A stretch of DNA of 64,000 nt from JAPLFM01 sp964650885 (GTDB lineage Bacteria; Bacteroidota; Ignavibacteria; Kapaibacteriales; UBA2268): assembly GCA_964650885.1 (NCBI GenBank), contig CAZYXG010000001.1:231182-295181 (forward strand), given 5' to 3'. A model generated the notes under the pieces. That model made no database searches and had not been told where the DNA came from. It saw only the letters and a program-made list of their open reading frames with translations. Of this stretch, positions 53,596 to 62,599 are shown piece after piece. The first letter of the stretch is position 1, and each line of letters starts with the position of its first letter. The position numbers and the translations under genes are program-made.

Positions 53596-53974
53596 TATCT
53601 TTTAGGAAATTGGTAACAAATTGATTTACAAATTTGACAAAAAAAAGTGAGATAATAACACCACAAATATCAGCAACCCAATCTGCAAAATCCACAAATC
53701 TATTGGGAATGAAATACTGATGGAACTCGTCCGATGCTCCAAATAGCGAACCAATTACGAATGTATACAGCACAACATACTTCAATTTTGGAACAGACTT
53801 TGTGGAAAAGAAATGCAATTGTAAACCAATTCCAAAAAGGAAGAAGGCAATTGAGTGTTGTACTTTATCCCACAAATTGAACTGTAGTACTTTTGGTGGA
53901 GCTGACATATTCGAGAAAAACAGAATAGCCAACGTTACAAAAATCAAAGGTAGATTGAATAAAAGTTTTTTCAT
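53588..53974 (-). CDS. VanZ-like membrane protein
   Basis: 128 residues with three to four membrane helices. The signature WDKVQHSIAFFLFGIGLQLHF followed later by DEFHQYFIPNRFVDFADWVADICGV is the VanZ-family pattern. VanZ confers low-level teicoplanin resistance in Enterococcus, but most family members have no known role. The last four bases of nnr overlap its start and it overlaps tgt, so it is one gene of the operon. Confidence 0.85.
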   Translation of the reverse strand: MKKLLFNLPLIFVTLAILFFSNMSAPPKVLQFNLWDKVQHSIAFFLFGIGLQLHFFSTKSVPKLKYVVLYTFVIGSLFGASDEFHQYFIPNRFVDFADWVADICGVIISLFFVKFVNQFVTNFLKDIE

Positions 53975-55443
53975 TTGGGTAGTATGTTTTTCAAATTAGT
54001 AATTAATTTACTAGCAGTCAGAGTTTCTTGGGCATAAGTTTTTACGTAATAATCTGCCGCTAAAGAATGCAAATATACTCCCAAAGCAGCACTCTCTATT
54101 GCCTTTCCTGTTTGAGAAGCTAACCCCGCAATTATTCCTGCAAGCACATCTCCAGAGCCAGCTTTTGCAAGTCCAGCATTTCCAGTAATATTGAAATAAG
54201 AAATTTCTCCATTAGTAATTATAGTTGTTGCACCTTTTAGCACAATATTGCAATTGTGTTCTTTAGCAAATTGCTTTGATAATTCAAATCCATTCATAAT
54301 TATATCATCTATTGCAAATTTTGAAATCCTTGCAAATTCATAAATATGAGGAGTTAAAATCACATTACTATTTAGTTTTAGTTTATGTATATCTTGCAAG
54401 GCATCGGCATCAAGTACGAATATTTTGTTTGGATATTTTTCTAATAAACTAGGTAATTCCACTAGTAATGGGGAATTTTTGCCTAATCCACAACCAATTA
54501 AAATCACTTTTGCTTTTTCTATTACTGATTCATATTTACCATACAAATCAATTATTCCATCGGAAATCGGAGATAGGTGGATAACTTCAGAAACAAAATG
54601 TTTGCCTTGATAGTTGCTCGCATAAACCAAACCTGCTCCTATTTCGATTGCTGCATTGCTAGAAAGTTCTGCTGCACCAGGCATATCCTGAGAGCCACAA
54701 AGACAAACTATAGAACCAAAATCGAACTTACTTGTGTTTTGGCTACGTTTGGGTAAAATTGCTCTAATATCTTCAGTTTCAATAATAAACTTATTTGATT
54801 GGGACTTAATGATTTCAGAATCTAAGTATAACTCAGAGCAAATAATATTTCCAGTGAAATCCCAAAAGTCTTTATTTGTAAATGCTAATTTCCATCCAAA
54901 CATTGTGATAGTTAAGTCTGCTTTCAGAGTGTTTGGGTCCGCAATTCCATTTTTTACATCTAGCCCAGAAGGCAAATCAACTGCAATTTTTTTTGCTTTA
55001 GTCTTATTAACCAACTTAAATAGCTCACTATAAAACTCATTTAAGTTTCCTGAATATCCAACTCCAAAGATAGAATCTATGATAACATCGGCAGTTAAAT
55101 CTATATTAACTAAATCGTTACTCGATTCAATTGATAGTAATTTACATTTACATTTTTTGAGTAATTCTAAGTTAATTAAGTTGTCGGTGCTAGCTTTTGA
55201 GAAATCACCTATTAAACAAACTATAACATTGTTTGAATCAGAAAGTAATCTACCAATTGCCAATCCATCGCCACCATTATTGCCATAACCAGCTAAGATA
55301 ACTACTTTTGAATTAATGATTTGGGTTAGTTCCACAAAAGATTTGGCAGCATTTTCCATTAAATCTATACTCGAATAATTTAATTTTTCAATTAAATAAC
55401 TATCCAAATTCTTTGATTCTTGGGCTGTATGTACAGCAATCAT
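53971..55443 (-). CDS. nnr: Bifunctional NAD(P)H-hydrate epimerase/dehydratase
   Basis: 490 residues. The N-terminal YjeF_N epimerase is marked by VVILAGYGNNGGDGLAIGRLL; the C-terminal dehydratase of ribokinase-like fold is marked by NVILTPHIYEFARI and GNAGLAKAGSGDVLAGIIAGLASQ. Together they repair NADH and NADPH hydrates formed by damage. First gene of the operon nnr-vanZ-tgt-yajC-ribBA, divergent from the PP2C phosphatase gene. Confidence 0.93.
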   Translation of the reverse strand: MIAVHTAQESKNLDSYLIEKLNYSSIDLMENAAKSFVELTQIINSKVVILAGYGNNGGDGLAIGRLLSDSNNVIVCLIGDFSKASTDNLINLELLKKCKCKLLSIESSNDLVNIDLTADVIIDSIFGVGYSGNLNEFYSELFKLVNKTKAKKIAVDLPSGLDVKNGIADPNTLKADLTITMFGWKLAFTNKDFWDFTGNIICSELYLDSEIIKSQSNKFIIETEDIRAILPKRSQNTSKFDFGSIVCLCGSQDMPGAAELSSNAAIEIGAGLVYASNYQGKHFVSEVIHLSPISDGIIDLYGKYESVIEKAKVILIGCGLGKNSPLLVELPSLLEKYPNKIFVLDADALQDIHKLKLNSNVILTPHIYEFARISKFAIDDIIMNGFELSKQFAKEHNCNIVLKGATTIITNGEISYFNITGNAGLAKAGSGDVLAGIIAGLASQTGKAIESAALGVYLHSLAADYYVKTYAQETLTASKLITNLKNILPK

Positions 55444-55489
55444 AATTTTATACTTTAATCTAATTTAATTTAATCGTAAATTACGAAAA

Positions 55490-55497
55490 CAAAAATA
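55490..55497 (-). promoter_or_regulatory. Candidate -7 element (TATTTTTG) upstream of nnr
   Basis: On the minus strand TATTTTTG matches TAnnTTTG and lies 46 bases before the nnr ATG. The -33 position is a poor match. Confidence 0.35.
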
Positions 55498-55512
55498 CAA
55501 AATTCTCGTAAT

Positions 55513-57624
55513 TTGATTGTGTACTCAATAATCACATACTTTTTTGATTCCTTACAGTCTAAAGTCCAAAATAGAAGAAAGTTAATTATTTTCTTGATAC
55601 TATCTCTATTTACAGTTCGTTTGATTGGAGATTTCGCTATATATTTTCTAGATATTAGCATTAATAATTATAACCTCTATTGGTCTTATACAATTGGTTT
55701 TTCAATAAGTGGGTTACTCTATCTGCTTATGCTTTCTTTTGAAAAGCCAATGACTCCAAATAAATCTTATGAACAGTTTTCTAGGGATTTGAAGCAATTT
55801 GTTGCTGTTGTGATTAGTTTTCTATTTATAATTTTCATTGCTCCTACCCCAAAATTTGAAGCTGGGGTTTATGCTAACTCATTTGCAGTAATCTTATCTA
55901 ATGTAATAGGTTTTTTAGCTTTAATAATTCCAATTGCAGTGATTAGATTCGTTTGGAAATGGCTGAGTATAAGAAGAAAAAAGAATACTTTAATTTATCT
56001 TATCATCTCTTTAATACTAATTAAATTTGCAATTGTCTTCCAAAACTTATCTCCAAGGAATTACAGTAACTTCTCTATAATCATTTACTTTGCTGTTTCA
56101 TTGGTTATCTATTTAGCAAATGAAAATAACAATTGGGTTAAAAAGCTGGAAATGAAGCAAAAGATTAATCTTTTCTTCTTTTGTCTCTTAGCTATTGGTT
56201 CGCTTGTAATAAGTTTAATAATTGTTTCGAATGGAGTCTTCAATTTAAATTTAGTTCTTGAGAGCTATTTCAATGGTGCTCAAGTACTTTTTAAAATCTC
56301 AATGTTTATAGGAATATTCTACTTTTCCAAACCATTTCTAATTTCAATTCTTTCTTGGAATGCTGGCAATGTGATTGAAAAGCAAAATCAAGAAATGAAG
56401 AATTTAGCCAATTTCAATCAACTAATTTCCAAAACTATAGACAGAAACGAACTTTATCATCATGCAGCTAATCTTGTAGTTTCAGCTACGAGCGGAGATT
56501 TTTCTTGGATTGAAACTTATTCAGACGAAAGTAAAACTAATATTAATGCTTCTAATTATTACAATGTGAGTAATTTGGAAAATGCAATATTCACTCAAAT
56601 TCTCCAAAGTAAGTTTCTTGCCAATAATGAAGCGGTACTAATAGAAACAATGATAAACAACAATGATTATGATTCGATAATCAAATTTATTCCTGAATGT
56701 CGCTCTTTAATTGCAACTCCTATCTTTCAAAAAAATAAAAGACTTGGCACTTTGGTAGTCGTCAAATATGAAGACTATGGCTTTGAAAGTGATGATTTGA
56801 GCATTTTGAATTTATTTGCAAACAACCTTTCAATTGCTCTTGAAAATTCTACTTTAATTGAAAGTTCAATACAATCGGAACAATTCAAGCGTGAATTAGA
56901 TTTAGCAAGAGAAATACAATTAAAATTGCTACCACAGTCCACCCCAAAAATCAATAATTACCAAATTAGTGGTTTTTCAATTCCTGCCGAATCAGTTGGT
57001 GGCGATTACTATGACTTTATTCGATTAAAGAATGGTAAGTTTTGTATACTAATCGGCGATGTGTCGGGCAAAGGAATGTCTGCAGCATTCTATATGGCTC
57101 AAATCAAAGGCATAGTTATTGCATTGGCAAATGAGTCGAATACTTTGAAAGAATTATTCTGCAAAATTAATACTGCTATTTATGGCAATACAGAGAAAAA
57201 GATGTTTATTAGTTTCGCTGGTTTGCAAATAGATGAAATTTCCAATAAATGCGTTTATGTACGGGCAGGACATTTACCACTATATTTGTCAGAAAATGGT
57301 GCTTTGCACGAAATTAGACCTAATGGAATTGGTATGGGAATTACAAATACTTCTATTTTTGAAAAAAACTTAGAAGAATTTGAATTCAATATTATTAAAA
57401 ACACAAAACTTTTGCTACTTACAGATGGAATACTTGAAAATCGTAACGAAGAAAATGAAGAGTTTGGTGAAAAGAATTTACTCGATTTACTGACAATAGA
57501 TACCGATAATGCAGATGAGATGAACTTAATCGTTAAAAATAGAATACTAAATTTTAACGGAAACATGAAACAACACGATGATTTAACCGTTGTAACTCTT
57601 ATATACACGGAAGAAGAGAACTAA
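55513..57624 (+). CDS. Membrane PP2C phosphatase (SpoIIE/RsbU type) with GAF domain
   Basis: 703 residues. The start is TTG 55513 or GTG 55519; no ATG is available. The N-terminal half holds about eight membrane helices (to about residue 285), then a GAF-like domain (about 295-455) and a PPM/SpoIIE phosphatase (about 480-700). Metal-site residues are seen in SVGGDYYDFIRL, LIGDVSGKGMSAAFYM, LLLTDGILENRNEE and QHDDLTVVTLI. It would dephosphorylate a STAS antagonist in response to a membrane or small-molecule signal. The STAS protein is encoded 16 bases downstream, followed by the kinase. Confidence 0.88.
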   Translation: MIVYSIITYFFDSLQSKVQNRRKLIIFLILSLFTVRLIGDFAIYFLDISINNYNLYWSYTIGFSISGLLYLLMLSFEKPMTPNKSYEQFSRDLKQFVAVVISFLFIIFIAPTPKFEAGVYANSFAVILSNVIGFLALIIPIAVIRFVWKWLSIRRKKNTLIYLIISLILIKFAIVFQNLSPRNYSNFSIIIYFAVSLVIYLANENNNWVKKLEMKQKINLFFFCLLAIGSLVISLIIVSNGVFNLNLVLESYFNGAQVLFKISMFIGIFYFSKPFLISILSWNAGNVIEKQNQEMKNLANFNQLISKTIDRNELYHHAANLVVSATSGDFSWIETYSDESKTNINASNYYNVSNLENAIFTQILQSKFLANNEAVLIETMINNNDYDSIIKFIPECRSLIATPIFQKNKRLGTLVVVKYEDYGFESDDLSILNLFANNLSIALENSTLIESSIQSEQFKRELDLAREIQLKLLPQSTPKINNYQISGFSIPAESVGGDYYDFIRLKNGKFCILIGDVSGKGMSAAFYMAQIKGIVIALANESNTLKELFCKINTAIYGNTEKKMFISFAGLQIDEISNKCVYVRAGHLPLYLSENGALHEIRPNGIGMGITNTSIFEKNLEEFEFNIIKNTKLLLLTDGILENRNEENEEFGEKNLLDLLTIDTDNADEMNLIVKNRILNFNGNMKQHDDLTVVTLIYTEEEN

Positions 57625-57640
57625 AACTAAAGAGAACAAA

Positions 57641-58021
57641 GTGGAAGAAAAACTTAAAATATCGCACAGATTAAAAGAAGAGATTGCATTGGTGGACTTA
57701 ATTGGTCAACTTGATGCTCATACCGCTCCTTTGCTTGAAACTTATTTACAGAATTTAATTTCCGATAAATTCTTTAAAATCATAGTTAATTTTAGAGGAT
57801 TAGATTACATCTCATCAGCTGGGTTGGGTGTTTTTATGTCTTTTATAGAAGAAGTACGAGCTGGCAATGGTGATATAAAACTTAGCGATATGCCATCCAA
57901 AATTTTTAAAATTTTCGATTTACTTGGTTTCCCTTTGCTTTATGAAATTACTGACAAAGAAGATGAAGCTATTGAATCATTCCTTAATTTGAACAAAGCT
58001 AAGGAGATAAATGAACAATAA
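57641..58021 (+). CDS. STAS-domain anti-anti-sigma factor
   Basis: 126 residues starting at GTG 57641. A single STAS domain with the switch loop NFRGLDYISSAGLGVFMSF contains the serine pair where SpoIIAA-type proteins are phosphorylated. When dephosphorylated it would bind the RsbW-like kinase encoded next. It overlaps that gene by 11 bases and follows the phosphatase by 16, making a complete partner-switching set. Confidence 0.9.
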   Translation: MEEKLKISHRLKEEIALVDLIGQLDAHTAPLLETYLQNLISDKFFKIIVNFRGLDYISSAGLGVFMSFIEEVRAGNGDIKLSDMPSKIFKIFDLLGFPLLYEITDKEDEAIESFLNLNKAKEINEQ

Positions 58022-58457
58022 TTTACTAATTCAAAATCAATTTAAAGCATTAAGTCAATTTTCTGAGCTTGAAAACATTAGAAACTTCGTTGTTTCCAAT
58101 GCAATTAGTGCAGGTCTCAATAGCGAAGATGCACAAAATATTGCTTTAGCTGTAGATGAAGCTTGCACAAATCTAATTAACTATTCTTTCCAAAAAGAAA
58201 CAAATAGAGAAATTAGATTGCTTGTTACATCTAAAAATAATTCACTTGAAATTGACATTTTCGACAATGGTCCTTCGTTTAATCCTCTTGATTTGCCTGA
58301 AGTTAATCTAAATAATTATTTTGCTGAAATTAAGAAAGGCGGTCTCGGAATTAAAATCATTAAATCACTTGTAGATGAAATAGTTTATATACCTGCTGGC
58401 ATAGAATCAAACAATAATAATCTTAAATTAATCAAATACTTGACTCCAGTTCAATAA
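58011..58457 (+). CDS. RsbW/SpoIIAB-like anti-sigma serine kinase
   Basis: 148 residues. The GHKL boxes are N-box ALAVDEACTNLINYSF, G1 DIFDNGPSFNPLDLPE and G2 KGGLGIKIIKSLVDEI. It phosphorylates STAS proteins and binds a partner (a sigma factor in Firmicutes; in Bacteroidota the target is often a different output). No sigma-B-type gene is in the window; the ECF sigma at 49705 is the only sigma seen and has its own anti-sigma. Overlaps the STAS gene by 11 bases and is followed by the ccm operon's promoter. Confidence 0.88.
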   Translation: MNNNLLIQNQFKALSQFSELENIRNFVVSNAISAGLNSEDAQNIALAVDEACTNLINYSFQKETNREIRLLVTSKNNSLEIDIFDNGPSFNPLDLPEVNLNNYFAEIKKGGLGIKIIKSLVDEIVYIPAGIESNNNNLKLIKYLTPVQ

Positions 58458-58484
58458 AATCTCTAATCTTTCCACAAACTTTAC

Positions 58485-58515
58485 TTTATTAATTGAAATT
58501 AAAATGATAATTTTG
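58485..58515 (+). promoter_or_regulatory. Promoter of the ccm operon: TTTA-N19-TAATTTTG
   Basis: TTTA (58485-58488), exactly 19 bases, then TAATTTTG (58508-58515), a perfect TAnnTTTG box. Transcription would start near 58522, 35 bases before the ccmC ATG. Confidence 0.6.
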
Positions 58516-58556
58516 ATTAATATTTATAACCCTAAGCCAAAATTTATGGCAATACA

Positions 58557-59618
58557 ATGAACATTCTCTTTTTAGCTATAGCTTTTATTTTTGCCCTTTT
58601 TATGGGCCTTTATTGGGGACTTGACAAGCCCAAACCAATGCTTTGGAAAATTACTTCAATAGTGATTTTGGCAGCGGCTTCTATTTTGACTTTAGCTCCA
58701 CCGATTTCTGGTTTCTTCATAGATGCTAGAGATTTGGCTGATTTGAATGATTTCAAGAATGTTGAAATTTATATGAAAGTAATTCCAAATAGCCAATTAT
58801 TCGAAAATGGAGTATGGAAACTTAAAGCTCAAGAAGCTCCAAGATATCACTTTAGTAAAGTATCACCCAATATTAAGACCTATCAACTAAGCTATTCTAA
58901 TTCTTTGCTTGCCAATGAGTTAAAATCGGACAACCCATTGGTTATAAAAGCAATATATAATGCCAAAAATGATATTTATGAAATTCAATCAATAATAAGC
59001 GAAGCTCCTTTGCTAACTTATCCCTTTTTACCTGCATTGCAACAACGCATAAAGATATTGAATTTTCACGTGCCTATGTCTTGGACTGCAAGCTTGGCTT
59101 ATATAATTTCAATGGTGTTTTCTGTTCAGTATTTGAGAAAGAAAAACTTAGTTAGTGATATTAAAGCCTCATCTTCTGCTTTCCTTGGATTGATATTTAC
59201 TCTAATGGCAACTTCAACTGGAATGATTTGGGCAAAATTTAATTGGGGAGCTTTTTGGAATTGGGATCCACGCCAAACTTCAATTTTCATATTGCTACTT
59301 ATCTATTTTGCTTATTTCGCATTACGTAGCTCTATAACTGATATTCAATTAAAAGCAAAACTTTCAGCTGTTTATTCCATCATATCTTGTGTGGTAATGC
59401 CATTCTTAATATTCATTGTCCCGCGTATGTTTGTTGGTTTACACCCAGGTGCCAAATCCGATGGAACATCAGGTCCTGTTATAAGTACACAAAAAGGTAT
59501 GCTTGATTCGTCATTAGCTTTGACTTACTATATTTCATTGGCAGGGTTCATAATTTTGTTCTTTTGGCTTTTGAATTTACACATAAGAACTCAAAAATTA
59601 AAAATGGAATTAGAATAA
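58557..59618 (+). CDS. ccmC: Heme exporter CcmC
   Basis: 353 residues, longer than the usual 230-250 because of an inserted periplasmic loop of about 100 residues after the second helix (roughly 62-160). The heme-handling motif WGAFWNWDPRQTS lies on a periplasmic loop and the histidine in NFHVPMSW is a candidate heme ligand. CcmC transfers heme to CcmE in cytochrome c maturation system I. It has its own promoter and no ccmA or ccmB is upstream. The extra domain is unusual and unexplained. Confidence 0.88.
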   Translation: MNILFLAIAFIFALFMGLYWGLDKPKPMLWKITSIVILAAASILTLAPPISGFFIDARDLADLNDFKNVEIYMKVIPNSQLFENGVWKLKAQEAPRYHFSKVSPNIKTYQLSYSNSLLANELKSDNPLVIKAIYNAKNDIYEIQSIISEAPLLTYPFLPALQQRIKILNFHVPMSWTASLAYIISMVFSVQYLRKKNLVSDIKASSSAFLGLIFTLMATSTGMIWAKFNWGAFWNWDPRQTSIFILLLIYFAYFALRSSITDIQLKAKLSAVYSIISCVVMPFLIFIVPRMFVGLHPGAKSDGTSGPVISTQKGMLDSSLALTYYISLAGFIILFFWLLNLHIRTQKLKMELE

Positions 59619-59630
59619 GGAAAAGTAGAT

Positions 59631-59801
59631 ATGTATAGTTTTTTAGTTCAAAATTCAATCTATGTAGTACTAATTATAGTGCTAATAATCTGGGGTGGAA
59701 TCTCATTTGTATTACTTTCTTTAGATAAGAAAGTAACTAATCTTGAAAAAAAAGTTATTGCAAATGGCACTAACTCAAATAAGGAACAATCTAATGAATA
59801 A
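59631..59801 (+). CDS. ccmD: CcmD-like small membrane protein
   Basis: 56 residues, too short for most gene finders. ATG 59631 follows ccmC by 12 bases. One helix (YVVLIIVLIIWGGISFVLLSL) is followed by a basic, coiled tail (DKKVTNLEKKVIAN). CcmD assists release of heme-loaded CcmE from CcmC; its size, topology and position between ccmC and ccmE match. The gene overlaps ccmE by 8 bases. Confidence 0.8.
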   Translation: MYSFLVQNSIYVVLIIVLIIWGGISFVLLSLDKKVTNLEKKVIANGTNSNKEQSNE

Positions 59802-60174
59802 AAAGAATTTAATTGGTGGGGCTATAATTGTAATTTTCTTAGCAATTGCACTTACCACATTCGACTTCAAAAAAATAGATTATACTGATTTCTCAACAGC
59901 TGCTATATCTGCAAAAACAGTACAAATTTCTGGCTCTTGGGTTAAAGAAGATAATTACACTTACGAAAGTGAGAAAAATATATTCACTTTCAATATGAAA
60001 GATGATAATAACAACATCACTAAAGTTGTTTATTCTGGTGCTAAGCCAAATAATTTCGATTTAGCTCCACGAATTGTAATTAAAGGAAAATATAATGGTA
60101 AAGTTTTCCAAGCAACTGATATTTTAACAAAATGCCCTTCCAAATACCAAGGAAATGGCGAAAAAATGATTTAA
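59794..60174 (+). CDS. ccmE: Heme chaperone CcmE with CxxxY motif
   Basis: 126 residues from ATG 59794, which overlaps ccmD; a start at 59743 would add an unrelated N-terminus. One helix (LIGGAIIVIFLAIALTTF) anchors a periplasmic beta barrel. At the heme site the common His-xxx-Tyr is replaced by Cys114-Pro-Ser-Lys-Tyr118 (ILTKCPSKY), the CxxxY form described for Desulfovibrio and archaeal CcmE. This variant binds heme through cysteine. It receives heme from CcmC and delivers it through CcmF. Confidence 0.9.
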   Translation: MNKKNLIGGAIIVIFLAIALTTFDFKKIDYTDFSTAAISAKTVQISGSWVKEDNYTYESEKNIFTFNMKDDNNNITKVVYSGAKPNNFDLAPRIVIKGKYNGKVFQATDILTKCPSKYQGNGEKMI

Positions 60175-60196
60175 TCAATTAAAAAAAAAGAATAAA

Positions 60197-62599
60197 ATGT
60201 TAGGTAAAGTTTTAGTTTATTCCTCATTCGTTTTGTCTATACTGACAAGTTTATTTTATTTCTTGTCTGCTTCAGGCAAAGTGAAGTTTAAAAATTATGC
60301 TAGTGTATTTTATACATTAACTACTGCTGGTGTACTTGGAATCTGCTTATTTTTGATGTCAAAAATTTTAGCACACGACTTTCAATATACTTATATCTGG
60401 GAGTATTCATCGAAAGAACTCCCTACAAATTTATTAATGGCTACTTTCTATGCTGGACAGCAGGGCTCTTTCTTGCTTTGGACTTTCTGGACTATAATAA
60501 TTGGCTATATTTTAATCCCCTATTTGCGAAAAAAAGATTACGAATCTGAAACAATGGCTTTCTATTCATTGATTCCTGCATTTCTATTATTAATTTTAAT
60601 TGCAAAGAGTCCATTTGATTTTGTTTGGGAATCTTTTCCAGGGCAAGTACCTTTCGATTTTACACCAAAAAATGGAAAAGGTTTGAATCCAGTTCTTCAA
60701 AACTATTGGATTACTATTCACCCACCAATTCTATTCTTGGGCTTTTCGGCTTTATCAGTGCCATTTGCAATTGCATTGGCAGGGCTTTTCAAACGGGATT
60801 TTAAAAATTGGATAAATGTAACTTTCCCATGGGCATTATTTGCTGCGGGTATTCTTGGATTTGGTGTAATGCTTGGCGGACTTTGGGCTTATGAAACGCT
60901 TGGTTGGGGAGGATTTTGGGCTTGGGATCCAGTTGAGAATTCTTCACTTTTGCCTTGGTTATCTATCACTGCATTTATTCATACTGCAATTGTCAGCAAA
61001 CGAAATGGCGGTTTGTTAAAAACAAGTTTTGGATTTGCGTTGCTTAGTTATTTATTAGTTCTTTATTCTTCGTTCCTTACCCGAAGTGGTGTACTTGGCG
61101 ATACTTCAGTACATTCATTCGTTAGCCCTGGACCAATTGTCTATAAAATGCTCTTGATATTTTTGGTTTTGTTTGTCATTATTTCAGTTGTATCATTTTT
61201 CATTAAAATGAATAAAATACCTGTCAAAGACAAAACAATGAATTTGAATTCAAAAGAGTTTATGCTCTCACTTGGCTCCATCACTTTGCTTTGCATTGCA
61301 TTTATTGTTTTCTTAGGCACTAGCTGGCCAATGATAGCAGAATTACTCGGGCAGCAAAAAGCAAGTGTAGATGCAAGTTGGTATAATATGGTTAATCTGC
61401 CACTTGCTGCAATTATGCTATCGCTTAATGGTCTTTCAATTATCTTCAAATGGAAGCAAACTTTTAAAGTGGATTTAGTTCGCTCTTTAATTACTAGCTT
61501 AAGTATTACAGTAGCTATAAGCTTTTTATTCTTTACTATTGGAATTAGAGATTTCAAATTCTTTGCATTAGCAATAGCTGTTGCTTTTTCTATTTCTATT
61601 AATTCCCAATTGATTATAAGTACTTTCAGAAAAAGCCCTAAACTTGCGGGTGGTTTTATTGCCCACTTTGGGATTTCATTGCTTATTCTTGGAGCTATTA
61701 CCTCTGGTGGATATGCTATTAAACAGCAAATCCGATTGAAAGAAGGCGAAGCTAAAGAATTCCAAGGAAGTAAAATCAAATTCGTTGGAAAAGAGCAAAT
61801 TGATAAACAATGGACTGATAGAGAAAAATTTCAATATATTTTTGAGATTACTAATAAAAATGGAAGAACTCAAATTGTCAACCCAATAGTTTACTGGAGT
61901 GACTTCAATGAAAGGAAATCTCCTTTCTTCGAGCCAGGTATTGCTGCTTCCGCTACTCAGGATATTTACATATCCCCTTATTCAATAGAATATTCTTATG
62001 ATTATCCTCCTGCTATTTTACAGAAAGGAGGCAAATCACCAATCTCATTAGATTCAAGCATTCAGCTTGGCTTGGAGAAATTCGATATGGCTGGGGCGAT
62101 GAGTGGTGGCGAAAATGGTACTATGAAAGTAGGTGCTGTTGTTTCATTCACTCATAATGGTACAAGCTATAAAGATACTATATATTCATATTTAGACCAG
62201 AAGTCTGGAATGAATGTACCCGAATGGAAGCACGTAAAAAATAGCAAAGTGGAAATTGGATTTATTCAACTTATTCCAAACAAAGAAAATTTATCTCTTT
62301 CCCAAGCAGTTTTCGCTTATAAATCTACTGGCAAAGAACTTGTGCCTCCAAAAGAAGTATTTATATTTGAAGCTTCTGTAAAACCATTTATTTCATTGGT
62401 TTGGACTGGAACTATACTCTTTACTTTGGGTTTCTTTATGTCAATTTTCAAATATATCGGAAAAGACAAAGTCAAAAGTGAAAAAGTGGCGGTGGAAGAA
62501 GTAAAAGAATTATTGAGATTCACTGAAAAAGAAGAAGATATAATACCTGCAATAGTTGTTTCAAACAATGAAGATTTGAATATTGCAAAGCAAAGCTAG
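60197..62599 (+). CDS. ccmF: Heme lyase CcmF
   Basis: 800 residues, longer than the common 640-680. About 14 membrane helices surround the heme-handling loop GWGGFWAWDPVENSSLLPWL and the block TRSGVLGDTSVHSF. CcmF attaches heme to apocytochrome c. The extra length is in the C-terminal periplasmic region (about 520-740), before the last helix. It lies 22 bases after ccmE and overlaps the next gene by 17. Confidence 0.92.
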   Translation: MLGKVLVYSSFVLSILTSLFYFLSASGKVKFKNYASVFYTLTTAGVLGICLFLMSKILAHDFQYTYIWEYSSKELPTNLLMATFYAGQQGSFLLWTFWTIIIGYILIPYLRKKDYESETMAFYSLIPAFLLLILIAKSPFDFVWESFPGQVPFDFTPKNGKGLNPVLQNYWITIHPPILFLGFSALSVPFAIALAGLFKRDFKNWINVTFPWALFAAGILGFGVMLGGLWAYETLGWGGFWAWDPVENSSLLPWLSITAFIHTAIVSKRNGGLLKTSFGFALLSYLLVLYSSFLTRSGVLGDTSVHSFVSPGPIVYKMLLIFLVLFVIISVVSFFIKMNKIPVKDKTMNLNSKEFMLSLGSITLLCIAFIVFLGTSWPMIAELLGQQKASVDASWYNMVNLPLAAIMLSLNGLSIIFKWKQTFKVDLVRSLITSLSITVAISFLFFTIGIRDFKFFALAIAVAFSISINSQLIISTFRKSPKLAGGFIAHFGISLLILGAITSGGYAIKQQIRLKEGEAKEFQGSKIKFVGKEQIDKQWTDREKFQYIFEITNKNGRTQIVNPIVYWSDFNERKSPFFEPGIAASATQDIYISPYSIEYSYDYPPAILQKGGKSPISLDSSIQLGLEKFDMAGAMSGGENGTMKVGAVVSFTHNGTSYKDTIYSYLDQKSGMNVPEWKHVKNSKVEIGFIQLIPNKENLSLSQAVFAYKSTGKELVPPKEVFIFEASVKPFISLVWTGTILFTLGFFMSIFKYIGKDKVKSEKVAVEEVKELLRFTEKEEDIIPAIVVSNNEDLNIAKQS

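Noticed and set aside
61141..61779. Open frame of 212 codons antisense to ccmF.
   Set aside because: It is a shadow of the hydrophobic ccmF sequence, with no start signal or family match.
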